A stretch of 53,587 bases of DNA from Alphaproteobacteria bacterium (lineage in GTDB: Bacteria; Pseudomonadota; Alphaproteobacteria; Rhizobiales; Hyphomicrobiaceae): the NCBI GenBank assembly GCA_018830445.1, contig JAHJSN010000037.1:1-53587 (forward strand). The letters are read 5' to 3'. A model generated the notes under the pieces. It was not told the origin of the DNA. It was given only the letters and a program-made list of their open reading frames with translations, and ran no database searches. Below, in pieces: positions 8,440 to 17,680 of the stretch (within the stretch, counting starts at the first letter, position 1; every line of letters begins with the position of its first letter). The translations under genes were made by a program, and so were the position numbers.

Positions 8440-9199
8440 GGCCGTGCGCGATACCGAGCCCAACACCAGCTTGCCGAGTGCTGGCGGAACCGTGCTGCAG
8501 CTCACGGGCCTCGGCAAGTCGTTCTACCTTCACGAGCAGCACAAGACCGTGCCCTCCGCGATGGGCGTCACCTTCGACGTCGCGTCCGGCGAACTCGTTG
8601 CGCTCGTCGGCCCATCGGGTGCCGGCAAGTCGAGCCTCTTGAAGAGCATCTACCGTACCTATCTGCCGTCCGACGGCACAATCAACTACCGGACCGAAAG
8701 CGGTGCCCTCGTCGATCTCGCCACCGCGAACGAGAGCGACATCATCGCGCTACGCGAGCGCGAAATCGGCTTTGTCACGCAATTCCTGCACTGCCTGCCG
8801 CGACAATCGACACGTGACGTGGTGGCGCGGCCGCTCGTCCGGCTCGGCGTCGATGAGAGAGAAGCGCGCGAGCGAGCGCGCGCATTGCTGCTGCGGCTCG
8901 GCGTACCTGAAAGCCTGCACGATATCGCGCCCGCGACCTTCTCCGGCGGCGAACGGCAGCGCGTCAACATCGCACGCGGGCTCGTCGTGCGCCGCCGCCT
9001 CCTGCTGCTCGACGAGCCGACCGCAAGTCTGGATGTCACAGCCCGCGACCGCGTGATCGACCTCGTCCGGGAGGAGAAGGCGGCCGGCGTCGCGATCCTC
9101 GCAATCTTCCACGATCCGGCGGTCGTCGCCGCGCTGGCGGACCGAACGGTCACGGTTCATCCCGCAGCCGCCGCCGACGCCACACGGGAGGTCGCGTGA
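8402..9199 (+). CDS. phnL: C-P lyase system ATP-binding protein PhnL
   Basis: Second non-transport ABC ATPase of the C-P lyase system, which binds on top of PhnK. It is 265 aa from the ATG at 8402. Homology starts near residue 32 (LQLTGLGKSFYLHEQ), so the in-frame GTG at 8444, just after the phnK stop, is a plausible alternative start. Walker A GPSGAGKSS, signature FSGGERQR and Walker B LLLLDEPTASLD are intact. The stop overlaps the phnM start. Confidence 0.92.
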   Translation: MPIPRNSSLPPSEAVRDTEPNTSLPSAGGTVLQLTGLGKSFYLHEQHKTVPSAMGVTFDVASGELVALVGPSGAGKSSLLKSIYRTYLPSDGTINYRTESGALVDLATANESDIIALREREIGFVTQFLHCLPRQSTRDVVARPLVRLGVDEREARERARALLLRLGVPESLHDIAPATFSGGERQRVNIARGLVVRRRLLLLDEPTASLDVTARDRVIDLVREEKAAGVAILAIFHDPAVVAALADRTVTVHPAAAADATREVA

Positions 9200-10362
9200 T
9201 GCGCACACGATTGACGGGCGCAAGGATCGTCCTCGCCAACGAGGTCGTCGAGGACGGCTCCATCGCATTTGAGGACGGGCGCATCGCCGAGATTGGTGGA
9301 TCAGGTCTCCCTGGCGATACTGAAATATACCTGCATGGCGCCTTGCTACTGCCGGGGCTCGTCGATCTGCACGGTGATGCCATCGAGAAGGAGGTCGAGC
9401 CACGCCCCAATGCCTTCTTTCCGCTGCCGGTCGCGATCGCGTCGATCGACCGACGCTCGATCGCGTCCGGCATCACCACGGCCTTCCACGGGCTATCGTT
9501 CGCGGATGGTGAGCTCGGCGTGCGTGACATCGTTGTTGCCGAGCAGGTTGCACGCGCGCTCCGGGCCCACGCGCCAAGGGCGCTCGCCGACAACCGTGTC
9601 CATGTTCGCTACGAGATCACCGATCCCAAGAGCTTCGGCGTCGTCGAGAGGCTTGTCACCGAGGGTATCGCTGGCCTGTTGAGCTTCATGGACCACACCC
9701 CCGGCCAGGGGCAGTTCAAGGACGTGGCCTCCTACAAGGCTTATTTCGGCAAGGTCTATCGCACCGACGATCAGGCGCTCGACACTCTGATCAGCGCGAA
9801 GGAAAAAGAAGCCGCCAACGCGCTGGCGCGGATGGAGGAGCTTGCGCGCCACGCCCGCCAGCATGGGGTGGCCATGGCCGGGCACGACGACGAGGGCGCC
9901 GAGCGTATCGCGTTGATGACCCGCCTGGGGGCGACAATCAGCGAGTTCCCGTGCGATCTCGCGACGGCGCGGGACGCGCATGTGAAGGGGCTGGCGACGT
10001 TATTCGGCGCGCCGAACGTCGTGCGTGGCAAGAGCCTCAGCGGCGCGTTGAGCGCACGCGAGGCAATCGCCTCGGGTGTCGCCGCATGCCTGTGCTCGGA
10101 CTACGCTCCTCAGGCAATGTTGCCGGCCGTCGGCGCGCTCGTCTCCGAACTCGGGCTGTCGTGGCCGGAAGCCGTCCGCCTCGTCAGCGCCAATCCGGCG
10201 CGCGCCGCAGGACTTGTCGACCGCGGCGAGATCGCCGTCGGAAAGTCAGCGGACCTGGTTGTTGCCGGCGACGTCGACGGAACGCTCGTTGCAGATGCGG
10301 TCTGGCGTAATGGCCGCATGGCCTATTGCGCTGGTGCGGTGCCTCGGAGTGTGCGGACATGA
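9199..10362 (+). CDS. phnM: Alpha-D-ribose 1-methylphosphonate 5-triphosphate diphosphatase PhnM
   Basis: Amidohydrolase-superfamily enzyme that removes pyrophosphate from the triphosphoribosyl phosphonate before C-P cleavage. The ATG at 9199 overlaps the phnL stop and gives 387 aa; a GTG at 9196 is also possible. The metal-binding block LPGLVDLHGDAIEKEVEPRP and the later AGHDDEG and CSDYAPQAML motifs are intact. It ends by overlapping the phnN start. Confidence 0.93.
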   Translation: MRTRLTGARIVLANEVVEDGSIAFEDGRIAEIGGSGLPGDTEIYLHGALLLPGLVDLHGDAIEKEVEPRPNAFFPLPVAIASIDRRSIASGITTAFHGLSFADGELGVRDIVVAEQVARALRAHAPRALADNRVHVRYEITDPKSFGVVERLVTEGIAGLLSFMDHTPGQGQFKDVASYKAYFGKVYRTDDQALDTLISAKEKEAANALARMEELARHARQHGVAMAGHDDEGAERIALMTRLGATISEFPCDLATARDAHVKGLATLFGAPNVVRGKSLSGALSAREAIASGVAACLCSDYAPQAMLPAVGALVSELGLSWPEAVRLVSANPARAAGLVDRGEIAVGKSADLVVAGDVDGTLVADAVWRNGRMAYCAGAVPRSVRT

Positions 10363-10964
10363 GCGCAGAAGTTGCCAGCAGTACGGCGGTCGCCAGCGCG
10401 CGAAGCGGCCGCCTCGTCCTGGTTGTCGGGCCGTCCGGCGCCGGCAAAGACACGATCCTGCGTCATCTCGAGGCCACGCTTCCCCTTCACGCCGACATTG
10501 CCATAGCCCGCCGCTATATCACCCGCCCCGCGGACCCCGATGGCGAGCGGCACGTTCCCGTTACGCACGCGGCCTACGCCGCACTCCAGAGCAGCGGCGC
10601 GTTCGTGCTCGGCTGGGAGAGCCACGGGCTGCTCTACGGCATCGGCCAGGAAATCCTCTCGTGCCTCGATGCCGGCATGACCGTCGTCGTCAACGGCTCC
10701 CGCGCCCATGTGAAGGACGCTCGCGCCAGGTTTGCGGGTAGCCTCTCCGTCGTTCTCGTAACGGCATCACCTGACGTGCTTGCCAGACGCCTCGCCGCGA
10801 GGAACCGCGAGACCCGCGACGAAATCGCGGCGCGCCTCGCACGCACCGCCGAGATTGCCGACGACGTGATGCCCGACCTCGTCATTCGCAACGACGGCGA
10901 TCTTGCGGAAGCCGTCGCCACGCTCCGCGACCACTTGTTGCGAGCGGTGATGCCATGCGCCTGA
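10359..10964 (+). CDS. phnN: Ribose 1,5-bisphosphate phosphokinase PhnN
   Basis: Guanylate-kinase-like enzyme that converts ribose 1,5-bisphosphate into PRPP, the last step recycling the ribose carrier. The ATG at 10359 overlaps the phnM stop; 201 aa. The P-loop LVVGPSGAGKDTILR lies at about residues 22-36, followed by the family block ARRYITRPADPDGERH. It overlaps phnP by 10 bp. Confidence 0.92.
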   Translation: MSAEVASSTAVASARSGRLVLVVGPSGAGKDTILRHLEATLPLHADIAIARRYITRPADPDGERHVPVTHAAYAALQSSGAFVLGWESHGLLYGIGQEILSCLDAGMTVVVNGSRAHVKDARARFAGSLSVVLVTASPDVLARRLAARNRETRDEIAARLARTAEIADDVMPDLVIRNDGDLAEAVATLRDHLLRAVMPCA

Positions 10965-11704
10965 CCTTCCTCGGCACCGGCGGCGTCTGGGCCGCACCCG
11001 TCCACGGCTGTGATTGTCTGGCCTGCCAACGCGCCGTCGCCGATCCCGCCTTGCGCCGCCGTCCGGCCTCGGCCTTGCTTGAGTGTGATGGATTCAAGGT
11101 GCTGATCGATGGCGGTCGCGAGGACCTACCGGAGCAGTTTCCGCCCGGCACGCTCGATGCCATCCTGCTCACGCACTTCCACCCGGATCATGTGCTGGGG
11201 CTGTTCCGGCTACGCTGGAGCAAGGCCCCGAGCCTCGATGTATTCTGCCCCCCCGATGCTGCAGGATGTGATGACCTGAGGCGCCATCCCGGCCGCCTCG
11301 TATTCCGTGACGTCGAGCCGCTCGTCGCATTCGGCCTTGGCCCGCTGATTGTCACACCGCTGCCGCTCATCCACTCGCGGCTGACCTTTGGCTTCCTCAT
11401 CGAGGGGCGCGGCGCTTCGATCGCCTATCTCTCCGACACGATCGGATTGCCATCCGAAACGCAAACTCACCTCGCGGCCCGCAGCCTCGATCTCGTGGTT
11501 CTCGACTGCGCCTATCCGCCGGGTGCAGGACCCGGGCGCAACCACAACGATGTCGGCGAAGCGGTCGCGATCATCGAACGGCTCGCACCGAGCCGCGCCC
11601 TGCTCACCCACGTCAATCACGAACTCGATTGCTGGCTCGCCGCCAATGCGCTGCCCGACGGCGTCAACGCCGCGGCGGATGAAGAAATGGTGGCCCTCTG
11701 CTGA
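10955..11704 (+). CDS. phnP: Phosphoribosyl 1,2-cyclic phosphate phosphodiesterase PhnP
   Basis: Metallo-beta-lactamase-fold enzyme that opens the cyclic phosphate left by PhnJ. It is 249 aa. The metal motif LTHFHPDHVLG and a later H in LTHVNHELD are present, and the N-terminal CxCxxC (C19, C21, C24) matches the structural zinc site of E. coli PhnP. It is the last gene of the phn operon. No strong terminator was seen behind it. Confidence 0.92.
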   Translation: MRLTFLGTGGVWAAPVHGCDCLACQRAVADPALRRRPASALLECDGFKVLIDGGREDLPEQFPPGTLDAILLTHFHPDHVLGLFRLRWSKAPSLDVFCPPDAAGCDDLRRHPGRLVFRDVEPLVAFGLGPLIVTPLPLIHSRLTFGFLIEGRGASIAYLSDTIGLPSETQTHLAARSLDLVVLDCAYPPGAGPGRNHNDVGEAVAIIERLAPSRALLTHVNHELDCWLAANALPDGVNAAADEEMVALC

Positions 11705-11831
11705 AAGCCGCCTATGCTCCCACCTCAACCTGAAGGTCACGCCCCGGCTTCACCGGAGGCCGTTTGGTTTAAGTCACACGTTCTCTCAGCCCGACCTGCA
11801 GATCGCTGCAACTAGCAAAATCATGAGCTTG

Positions 11832-11905
11832 GTGTGGTGCTTGTCTCGCAATTGCCGACTACGAACCCAGCCGAATTGTTGGTCGGCAGTTGCGAGACAC
11901 CACAC
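11832..11905. repeat. Imperfect inverted repeat at a gene-debris junction
   Basis: The arms 11832-11859 and 11882-11905 pair over 24 bp with one mismatch and a 4-nt bulge (GTGTGGTG, bulge CTTG, then TCTCGCAATTGCCGAC against its complement), around a 22-nt loop. It sits exactly where homology to the AbiEii-like protein begins. It could be a remnant of a mobile-element end or a repair scar. Confidence 0.6.
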
Positions 11906-12558
11906 TGGCCGATGCCGCCATCCTCGCCGACGCCGGCTACGAGGTGCAGTGGATCCGCCAGCAGCCAGCGACGTACAGCGCCGCGATCCGCCTCGGCGCC
12001 GACGAGACGAAGCTCGAGTGGGTGGCCGACAGCGACTTCCGCTTCTTCCCGGCCGTCAGGGACGACCAGTTCGGCTACGTGCTGCACGTCGTCGATCTCG
12101 CCGTCAACAAAGTGATGGCGGCCGCCTCCCGGCGCGAGCCGCGCGACATCGTCGACCTGTTAACACTGCACGATCGCGTGCTGCCTCTCGGCGCACTGGT
12201 TTGGGCCGCCGTCGAGACCGCGCCCGGCTACACACCCGAAGGCCTCATCGGAGAAATCCGGCGCAACGCGCGCTACCCCGCAGCAGAGTTGCGCCAACTG
12301 GCCGCCGACCCGCCGATCGATCCCGCTGCCGTCATGGCGCGACTGCGCGAGGCCCTCGACGACGCGGAGACATTCGTTGCCGCGATGCCGAGCGACAAGG
12401 CCGGGCTGATCTTCTTGCACGCAGGCCGGCCGGTGCAACCCGATCCAACCAGGCTCGACGCCTACACCACGCACGCCGCGCGCCGCCGTGGCCATTGGCC
12501 GTCGAGCCCTGACATCACGGCGGCCATGCTGGCGCATCTGCAGAAGGCGCAGCTATAG
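11890..12558 (+). pseudogene. AbiEii/AbiGii-like nucleotidyltransferase, N-terminus lost
   Basis: The residues encoded here match the central and C-terminal parts of the alphaproteobacterial AbiEii-like nucleotidyltransferases: ADAGYEVQWIRQQP, LEWVADSDFRFFP, FGYVLHVVDLAVNKVMAAA, REPRDIVDLLTLHDR, and a C-terminal block ending near RRRGHWPSSPDI. The N-terminal substrate-binding strand and the DxD catalytic motif are absent, and the frame starts inside the 11832-11905 inverted repeat. It is therefore a truncated, inactive copy. A matching N-terminal scrap of the same family lies at 48141. Confidence 0.7.
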
Positions 12559-12583
12559 GGCGCCGGGTTTGAGGTGCCTCTCA

Positions 12584-12748
12584 TCAACGCAGCGCTTCCA
12601 TTAGGGGCTTGAGCTTGTACTTCCTGCGGTGGCGGTCAATCAGACGGTCGAGGAGTGCGAGCCACTCGTCCTCGCGCCCCTCGGCCTCGAACGCGAGCGC
12701 TGCCTTCGTCAGCCAGGTTGCCGCCTCGCGATAGTGGCTGGCGCTCTT
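12584..12748 (-). pseudogene. C-terminal gene fragment (tail resembling SWIM/DUF6880-type proteins)
   Basis: Read on the minus strand, 12748-12584 encodes SHYREAATWLTKAALAFE, then RLIDRHRRKYKLKPLMEALR and a stop. Basic helical tails of this type end several large alphaproteobacterial proteins, such as SWIM zinc-finger proteins. No start or upstream homology is present, so it is a relic. The family assignment is tentative. Confidence 0.4.
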
Positions 12749-12766
12749 ATTGTTGGGCGGTTGAGG

Positions 12767-12930
12767 TCAACCATCGCTGTGCTGTTCCACCAGCGCGCGG
12801 CGCGTTGCCTCGTCTGCAGGAAAAAGCAACTCGATCCTCAGTTCGGCCAAGGCGATGTCCTCCGCCGTGCCGAACTGCGCGATGGCCGAGAAAAACGTCA
12901 GAGGTCCGCCGGCCGAGCGCAGGTGTGTCG
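12767..12930 (-). pseudogene. C-terminal remnant of an XRE regulator with MmyB-like domain
   Basis: The minus-strand peptide VVVATHLRSAG, LTFFSAIAQFGTAEDIAL, ELRIELLFPADEATRRAL matches the end of the MmyB-like ligand domain found in XRE-family regulators. The HTH and most of the domain are missing; upstream the frame runs into unrelated residues. With the neighbouring fragment it shows that 12559-13080 is decayed DNA between the phn and ptx clusters. Confidence 0.6.
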
Positions 12931-13132
12931 CGACCACAACCGGCAGAATGCCGATCGGGGCGTTTTGGGACTCGATACTCCGCGAAAATTGATCAGCGGC
13001 TTCGTCGAGCACGGGATCGCCGCCGATGCATCGGCTGTCATTGGCGCGACACGTAACGTTGCTAAGCAGAAATCCGAACGAACCCATTCAATGTTTGGAT
13101 ATTCCGAACGCTGGGCGCAGGGAGATCGCGTG

Positions 13133-13894
13133 ATGCTGACGGTTACAGACGTCGAGGTGACGTACCCAAACGGGGTCAGGGCACTTGCTCGAACGAACTG
13201 CTCGTTCGAGCGCGGAAAATTCATCGTGCTGCTCGGTACGTCGGGAGCCGGAAAGTCGACGCTACTGCGCTGTCTCAACGGGCTGGTTCGTCCAACCAAG
13301 GGAGACGTTGGCGTTGAGGGTCGCGGCTCGATCTTCCGCAACGGCCGGGCGCTGCGAGAGCATCGCCGCCGCACCGGCATGGTCTTCCAGCAGCACCATC
13401 TGATCGGTCGCCTCACGGCGCTCGGCAACGTCCTCACGGGGCGCTTGTCTGCACACGGGACAATTCGAACGCTTCTGCCGCTGCCTCGCACCGAGCGAAT
13501 GATCGCCCTCGAAGCGCTCGAGCGCGTCGGGTTGGCGGATCGCGCCCTGCATCGCGCCGACCAGCTATCGGGTGGCCAGCAGCAGCGAGTTGGGATCGCC
13601 CGTGCGATCGCGCAGCGCCCCGAAATCATTCTTGCCGACGAACCTGTGGCGAGCCTCGACCCCGAAACGTCGGTCAAGGTCCTGAGAGATCTTCATCGCA
13701 TCTGCCGGGAAGACGGCATCACGACGATCGTCAGCCTTCATCAGCTGGAGCTGGCTCGCCAGTTCGCCGATGAGATCATCGGCCTGGCGAACGGGCACAT
13801 CGTTTTCGAGGGCGCCGCGACGGAGCTTGGGTCTGCGGTCCTCGACAAGATCTACAAGGTCAGACAGCCCGAGTTTATGGCGGCGGCCGAGTAG
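13133..13894 (+). CDS. ptxA: Phosphite ABC transporter ATP-binding protein PtxA
   Basis: ATPase of a PhnC/PtxA-type importer, 253 aa from the ATG at 13133 (preceded by GGGAGATCGCG). Walker A GTSGAGKST, signature LSGGQQQR, Walker B IILADEPVASLD and the H-loop SLHQ are intact. An ATG at 13091 would add 14 unrelated residues. The name rests on context: ptxB, ptxC, phosphite dehydrogenase and a LysR gene follow in the order of the Pseudomonas stutzeri ptxABCDE operon. Confidence 0.88.
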   Translation: MLTVTDVEVTYPNGVRALARTNCSFERGKFIVLLGTSGAGKSTLLRCLNGLVRPTKGDVGVEGRGSIFRNGRALREHRRRTGMVFQQHHLIGRLTALGNVLTGRLSAHGTIRTLLPLPRTERMIALEALERVGLADRALHRADQLSGGQQQRVGIARAIAQRPEIILADEPVASLDPETSVKVLRDLHRICREDGITTIVSLHQLELARQFADEIIGLANGHIVFEGAATELGSAVLDKIYKVRQPEFMAAAE

Positions 13895-13927
13895 AAGACG
13901 TCGGAACCAAACGAGAGAGAACCCATC

Positions 13928-14794
13928 ATGAAGCGTCGTAATTTTCTTGCTGCCGCAATCGCGGTCGGCGTGCTGGCGGCCGCCGGTCCAGCGGTCGCCG
14001 ACAAAACCAATCCCGACAAGATTCGCGTCGCGCTGCTGCCTGACGAGAACGCGGCAACGATCATCCAGAACGCTCAGCCCCTGAAGGCGTATCTGGAAAA
14101 GACACTGAAAAAAGACATCGAGATCATCGTCACGACGGACTATTCATCGATGATCGAGGCGATGCGCTTCGGCCGCGTCGAAGTCGGCTATTTCGGTCCG
14201 TTCTCCTACGTGCTCGCGAAATCGAAGGCGACCGAGATCGAGCCGTTCGCGGTCGGCGTGGAAAAAGGTAAGCCTTACTATCAGTCCATCGTCATCGCCA
14301 ATGCCGAAGGCCCGGTAAAAACGATAGAAGACATCAAGGGCAAGCCGTTCGCGTTCGGTGACCAGGCTTCGACCTCGAGCCATCTCGCGCCGCGGACACT
14401 GCTCGCCAAGAAAGGCCTCATCGGCGATGCCGACTACAAGGTCGTTCATCTGGGCAAGCATGACGCCGTCGCTCGAGCCGTTGCCGCTGGTCAGGTGCCG
14501 GCCGGCGCGCTGTCGGAATCGATTTACCGAGTCCTCGTGCAAAACGGCAAAATCGACCCGGCAAAGCTCACCGAACTGGCGCTGTCGGACCCGATCCCGA
14601 ATTATCCGATGACCATGCAGGGTTATCTGGCTCCCGAACTCAAGGAACAAATTCGCAAGGCGTTTCTTGAACTCAACGACCCGGAGATCCTGAAGCTGTT
14701 CCGCGTCGAGAAGCTCGCCCCGGCGAGCGACAAGGACTACGACGTCCTGCGCGACATGGCGACGACGCTGAAACTCAACATTGCCAAGCTTTGA
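13928..14794 (+). CDS. ptxB: Phosphite-type ABC transporter substrate-binding protein PtxB
   Basis: PhnD/PtxB-family periplasmic receptor, 288 aa. The N-terminus MKRRNFLAAAIAVGVLAAAG is a signal peptide with a twin-Arg start (KRRNF) that might allow Tat export. Conserved features are RVALLPDENAATI, the short pocket block VGYFGPFSYVLA and AFGDQASTSSHLAPR. It lies 33 bp after ptxA and 10 bp before ptxC. Phosphite as ligand is inferred from the adjacent ptxD. Confidence 0.86.
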   Translation: MKRRNFLAAAIAVGVLAAAGPAVADKTNPDKIRVALLPDENAATIIQNAQPLKAYLEKTLKKDIEIIVTTDYSSMIEAMRFGRVEVGYFGPFSYVLAKSKATEIEPFAVGVEKGKPYYQSIVIANAEGPVKTIEDIKGKPFAFGDQASTSSHLAPRTLLAKKGLIGDADYKVVHLGKHDAVARAVAAGQVPAGALSESIYRVLVQNGKIDPAKLTELALSDPIPNYPMTMQGYLAPELKEQIRKAFLELNDPEILKLFRVEKLAPASDKDYDVLRDMATTLKLNIAKL

Positions 14795-14804
14795 GGTCTA
14801 GTTC

Positions 14805-15608
14805 ATGACGCCGTCTCGTATGTTCGACGAGATCCTGGCTGACGAGCGCCGCTCCGCATTACGCGGGGCGGGGCTTGTTACCTTGATCCTTGCCGTCTGC
14901 CTTGCCTCGTTGTGGGTGACCGGCTTTTTCGACGCGCAGAGATTTGCCGAAAGCGGTCCTGCGATCAGCCAGCTCGCTTCGGAGATGGTGCCGCCGGACT
15001 TCTCGCGCTGGCAGTTGTGGCTTAGGCCGCTCGCCGATACGTTGGCCATGTCGATCGCGGGCACGGTACTCGCAGTTGCTCTCTCGCTGCCGCTCGCCAT
15101 CCTGGCAGCACCCAACACGAGCCCGCATCCAACAGTCTACCATGTCGTGCGCACGCTCCTGGCGTTCCTTCGCTCGGTTCCCGAACTCATCCTCGGCGTG
15201 CTTTTCGTCGCGGCAGTCGGGTTTGGCGCATTGCCGGGAGTTCTTGCCCTCGCACTGCACTCCGTCGGCATGGTCGGAAAGTTCTATGCCGAGGCCATCG
15301 AACACGTCGATCCCAAGCCCTTGGAAGCTGCGCGTGCTGCTGGTGCCAACCGCATGCAGGTCATTCTGCATGCCGTACTTCCCCAGGTTTTGCCGCAGCT
15401 CACCGACGTCACGATCTATCGTTGGGAGTACCACTTCCGTGCGTCCGCCGTGCTGGGTATCGTCGGCGCCGGCGGCATCGGTTTCGAACTGATGGCCGCG
15501 CTTCGTCTCCTCAAATACGATGAGGTATCGGCAATCCTGATCGCAATTCTTGCCTGCGTTGTCGTCGTGGATGGCATTGGTGCCTATCTGCGGAAGGCGC
15601 TCAAATAA
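14805..15608 (+). CDS. ptxC: Phosphite ABC transporter permease PtxC
   Basis: PhnE/PtxC-type permease, 267 aa, the size of a minimal family member. Membrane segments start with GLVTLILAVCLASLWV. The EAA-type loop EAARAAGANRMQVILHAVLPQ and the ending VGAGGIGFELMAALRL are typical. It is transcribed with ptxA and ptxB upstream and ptxD 27 bp downstream. Confidence 0.88.
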   Translation: MTPSRMFDEILADERRSALRGAGLVTLILAVCLASLWVTGFFDAQRFAESGPAISQLASEMVPPDFSRWQLWLRPLADTLAMSIAGTVLAVALSLPLAILAAPNTSPHPTVYHVVRTLLAFLRSVPELILGVLFVAAVGFGALPGVLALALHSVGMVGKFYAEAIEHVDPKPLEAARAAGANRMQVILHAVLPQVLPQLTDVTIYRWEYHFRASAVLGIVGAGGIGFELMAALRLLKYDEVSAILIAILACVVVVDGIGAYLRKALK

Positions 15609-15635
15609 TAAGAAACTGAGCCAGGAACGAGGAAG

Positions 15636-16640
15636 ATGCCCAACCTCCCGCTTGTCGTTATCACCAACGTGACGTTTCCCGAAACGCGCGCTCTCTTTGA
15701 CGGCGTGGCACGGCTGGTTGCCAACGACCAGACCGAACCGTGGCCGGTCGATGTCCTCCGCGGACATTGCCGCGAAGCGGCTGGGATCATGGCTTTCATG
15801 ACCGACCGCATCGACGGCGAGTTCCTTGGCGCGTGCCCGCACCTCCGCATAGTCGGGGCAGCTCTGAAGGGTTTCGACAATATCGATGTGGCGGCGGCGA
15901 GCGCTCGCGGCGTCTGGGTGACGATCTGCGAGGATCTGTTGACCGTCCCGACGGCAGAACTGGCGGTCGGGCTCATGCTCTCGATCGGCCGGCATATGGT
16001 GAAGGCCGACCGTGAGATCCGCGAAAGCGGCTTCAGCGGCTGGCGACCCACGCACTATGGAACGGGGATCCACGGCGCCGAGGTCGGTATCGTCGGCTTC
16101 GGCAAAGTGGGGCAGGCAATAGCCGGACGGCTATTCGGCTTTGCGTGCCGCTTATCGGCCTTCGATGCTTCTCCAGCCGCGTTCCCGGATCAGTTCAACG
16201 GGCTCGTCGAGCGCCGTGGCCTCCCTGATATTCTCGCCCATTCCGACTTCGTTGTGCTCGCGCTACCCCTGACGTCCGAAACAACCCATATCATCGACGC
16301 CGGAGCGGTTGCCGCGATGCGGCCCGGTGCTCTCCTTGTCAACCCCGCCCGCGGTTCACTGGTTGACGAAAAAGTGGTGGCCGATGCGTTGGATGCAGGC
16401 AAGCTTGGCGGTTACGCCGCGGACGTGTTCGAATGCGAGGATTGGGCGCGTCGTGACCGGCCCCAGGCTGTAGACCCACGCCTGCGCAGCCCCGCGGCCC
16501 GAACCGTTTTGACGCCGCATATCGGATCGGCGGTCATCAGCGTCCGGCGTGAAATCGAGGCGTCTGCGGCCATGAGCATCATCGACGTCCTGAGCAGCCG
16601 GCGCCCGGTAGGCGCAATCAACGACCCTGTCAGCCGTTGA
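15636..16640 (+). CDS. ptxD: NAD-dependent phosphite dehydrogenase PtxD (copy 1)
   Basis: Oxidises phosphite to phosphate with NAD+. The 334-aa protein is a D-2-hydroxyacid dehydrogenase-fold enzyme with PtxD-specific signatures: AFMTDRIDGEFL, the substrate Lys in ALKGFDN (K78), GWRPTHYGTG (W136, Y141), NPARGSLVDE (R239), ADVFECEDWAR (E268) and TPHIGSAV (H295, S298), followed by R304. These correspond to residues described for P. stutzeri PtxD. The GFGKVG Rossmann motif is at 154-159, and an Asp at 177 suits NAD. It lies between ptxC and a LysR gene. A second, diverged ptxD is at 23683-24687. Confidence 0.92.
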   Translation: MPNLPLVVITNVTFPETRALFDGVARLVANDQTEPWPVDVLRGHCREAAGIMAFMTDRIDGEFLGACPHLRIVGAALKGFDNIDVAAASARGVWVTICEDLLTVPTAELAVGLMLSIGRHMVKADREIRESGFSGWRPTHYGTGIHGAEVGIVGFGKVGQAIAGRLFGFACRLSAFDASPAAFPDQFNGLVERRGLPDILAHSDFVVLALPLTSETTHIIDAGAVAAMRPGALLVNPARGSLVDEKVVADALDAGKLGGYAADVFECEDWARRDRPQAVDPRLRSPAARTVLTPHIGSAVISVRREIEASAAMSIIDVLSSRRPVGAINDPVSR

Positions 16641-16671
16641 GGTTGGCCAGCTTCACGATACCGGCCACACC

Positions 16672-17535
16672 ATGCTCAATCTTACTCATGTCCGCACATA
16701 TCTTGCCGTCATCGACGAGAAAGGCGTGCGGGCAGCCGCGAAGGCGCTCGGGCTGTCTCCATCGACCGTCGTGGAGCATATGGACCAGCTGGAAGCCGAC
16801 CTATCGACTCGTCTCGTCATTCGTAGCCGCGGCGCGACACGCGCAACAATCCACGGCGAACGGTTCCTGCCATACGCGCGTGCTCTGATTGGTACGGCGC
16901 TCCGGGCGAGAGAGCTGATTGGCTCACCGATCATCAGACTGTCTGCCTCAAGCAATGTCGGAACCTATCTGCTCCAGCAACCGCTCGCCACGTTCCGACA
17001 GCGGACGGGCATAGAGATTCAGCTGTGGATCGGCTCCAACCATACCGTCGTCGAGCGCCTGATGCGTGGCGAGAGCGACCTTGCCGCAACGGAGTGGTGG
17101 GACAACCGACGCGGCTATAGGGCGACACGATGGGCACGCGAGCCCCTCGTGGTCATCGTCTCACCGCTACACCGCTGGGCAGGTCGCGAGAGCATAGCGA
17201 CCGATGAGTTGGGCGAGGAGCCCATGCTCGGCGGGGAGCCCGGCAGTGGCACCGGCACCCTACTTCGCGAGCGGCTGGGCCCTGTGGCCGATGGCCTTCG
17301 TACGATCCCAGGGTATGGCAATACAGAGGCGGTGAAGCGGGCTGTGCGGGTCGGCCACGGCGCCTCGATTGTGCTGGCGGCGGCCGTCAGCGACGAGATC
17401 AGGTCCGGCCAGCTCGTGGCCCTGGAAATCGAAGGTTCGCGGCTCTACAAGGACATCTGGCTAGTGACCTCCGACCATATGCCGGCAAGCTCGCCCTCGT
17501 TGAGCCTGGTTGCAGCGCTTCAGGAATCGGACTGA
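16672..17535 (+). CDS. ptxE: LysR-family regulator PtxE (copy 1)
   Basis: LysR-type regulator of 287 aa with an N-terminal HTH (FHVRTYLAV-like start THVRTYLAV, then AAAKALGLSPSTVVEHMDQL) and a substrate-binding effector domain. It is 31 bp behind ptxD in the same direction, the position of ptxE in the classical ptxABCDE operon, so it probably controls this locus. It shares the GGEPGSGTG block and overall layout with the second LysR at 32061, which serves the second ptx locus. Confidence 0.82.
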   Translation: MLNLTHVRTYLAVIDEKGVRAAAKALGLSPSTVVEHMDQLEADLSTRLVIRSRGATRATIHGERFLPYARALIGTALRARELIGSPIIRLSASSNVGTYLLQQPLATFRQRTGIEIQLWIGSNHTVVERLMRGESDLAATEWWDNRRGYRATRWAREPLVVIVSPLHRWAGRESIATDELGEEPMLGGEPGSGTGTLLRERLGPVADGLRTIPGYGNTEAVKRAVRVGHGASIVLAAAVSDEIRSGQLVALEIEGSRLYKDIWLVTSDHMPASSPSLSLVAALQESD

Positions 17536-17680
17536 AGTGAGCCCAAATCTCCATCCGGCGACCGGCCGAAAGGCAAATGAAAGTGGGCCACGTCTGAATC
17601 CGATTGCCCCGTTGATGGTGGCAGGCTGTGCCGACCGGTGCTGCGCGGCGCTAACCACGTCACCCCGCCCCTCTCCCCTC

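Noticed and set aside
12629-13132. N-terminal extension of PtxA1 by an open frame reaching back to 12629
   Set aside because: The upstream residues do not resemble the family, overlap minus-strand gene relics, and the ATG at 13133 has a good ribosome-binding site.
15636-16640. Generic D-2-hydroxyacid dehydrogenase instead of PtxD
   Set aside because: The blocks AFMTDRIDGEFL, ALKGFDN, GWRPTHYGTG and the Arg/Glu/His set, together with the ptxABC and LysR context, point specifically to phosphite dehydrogenase.
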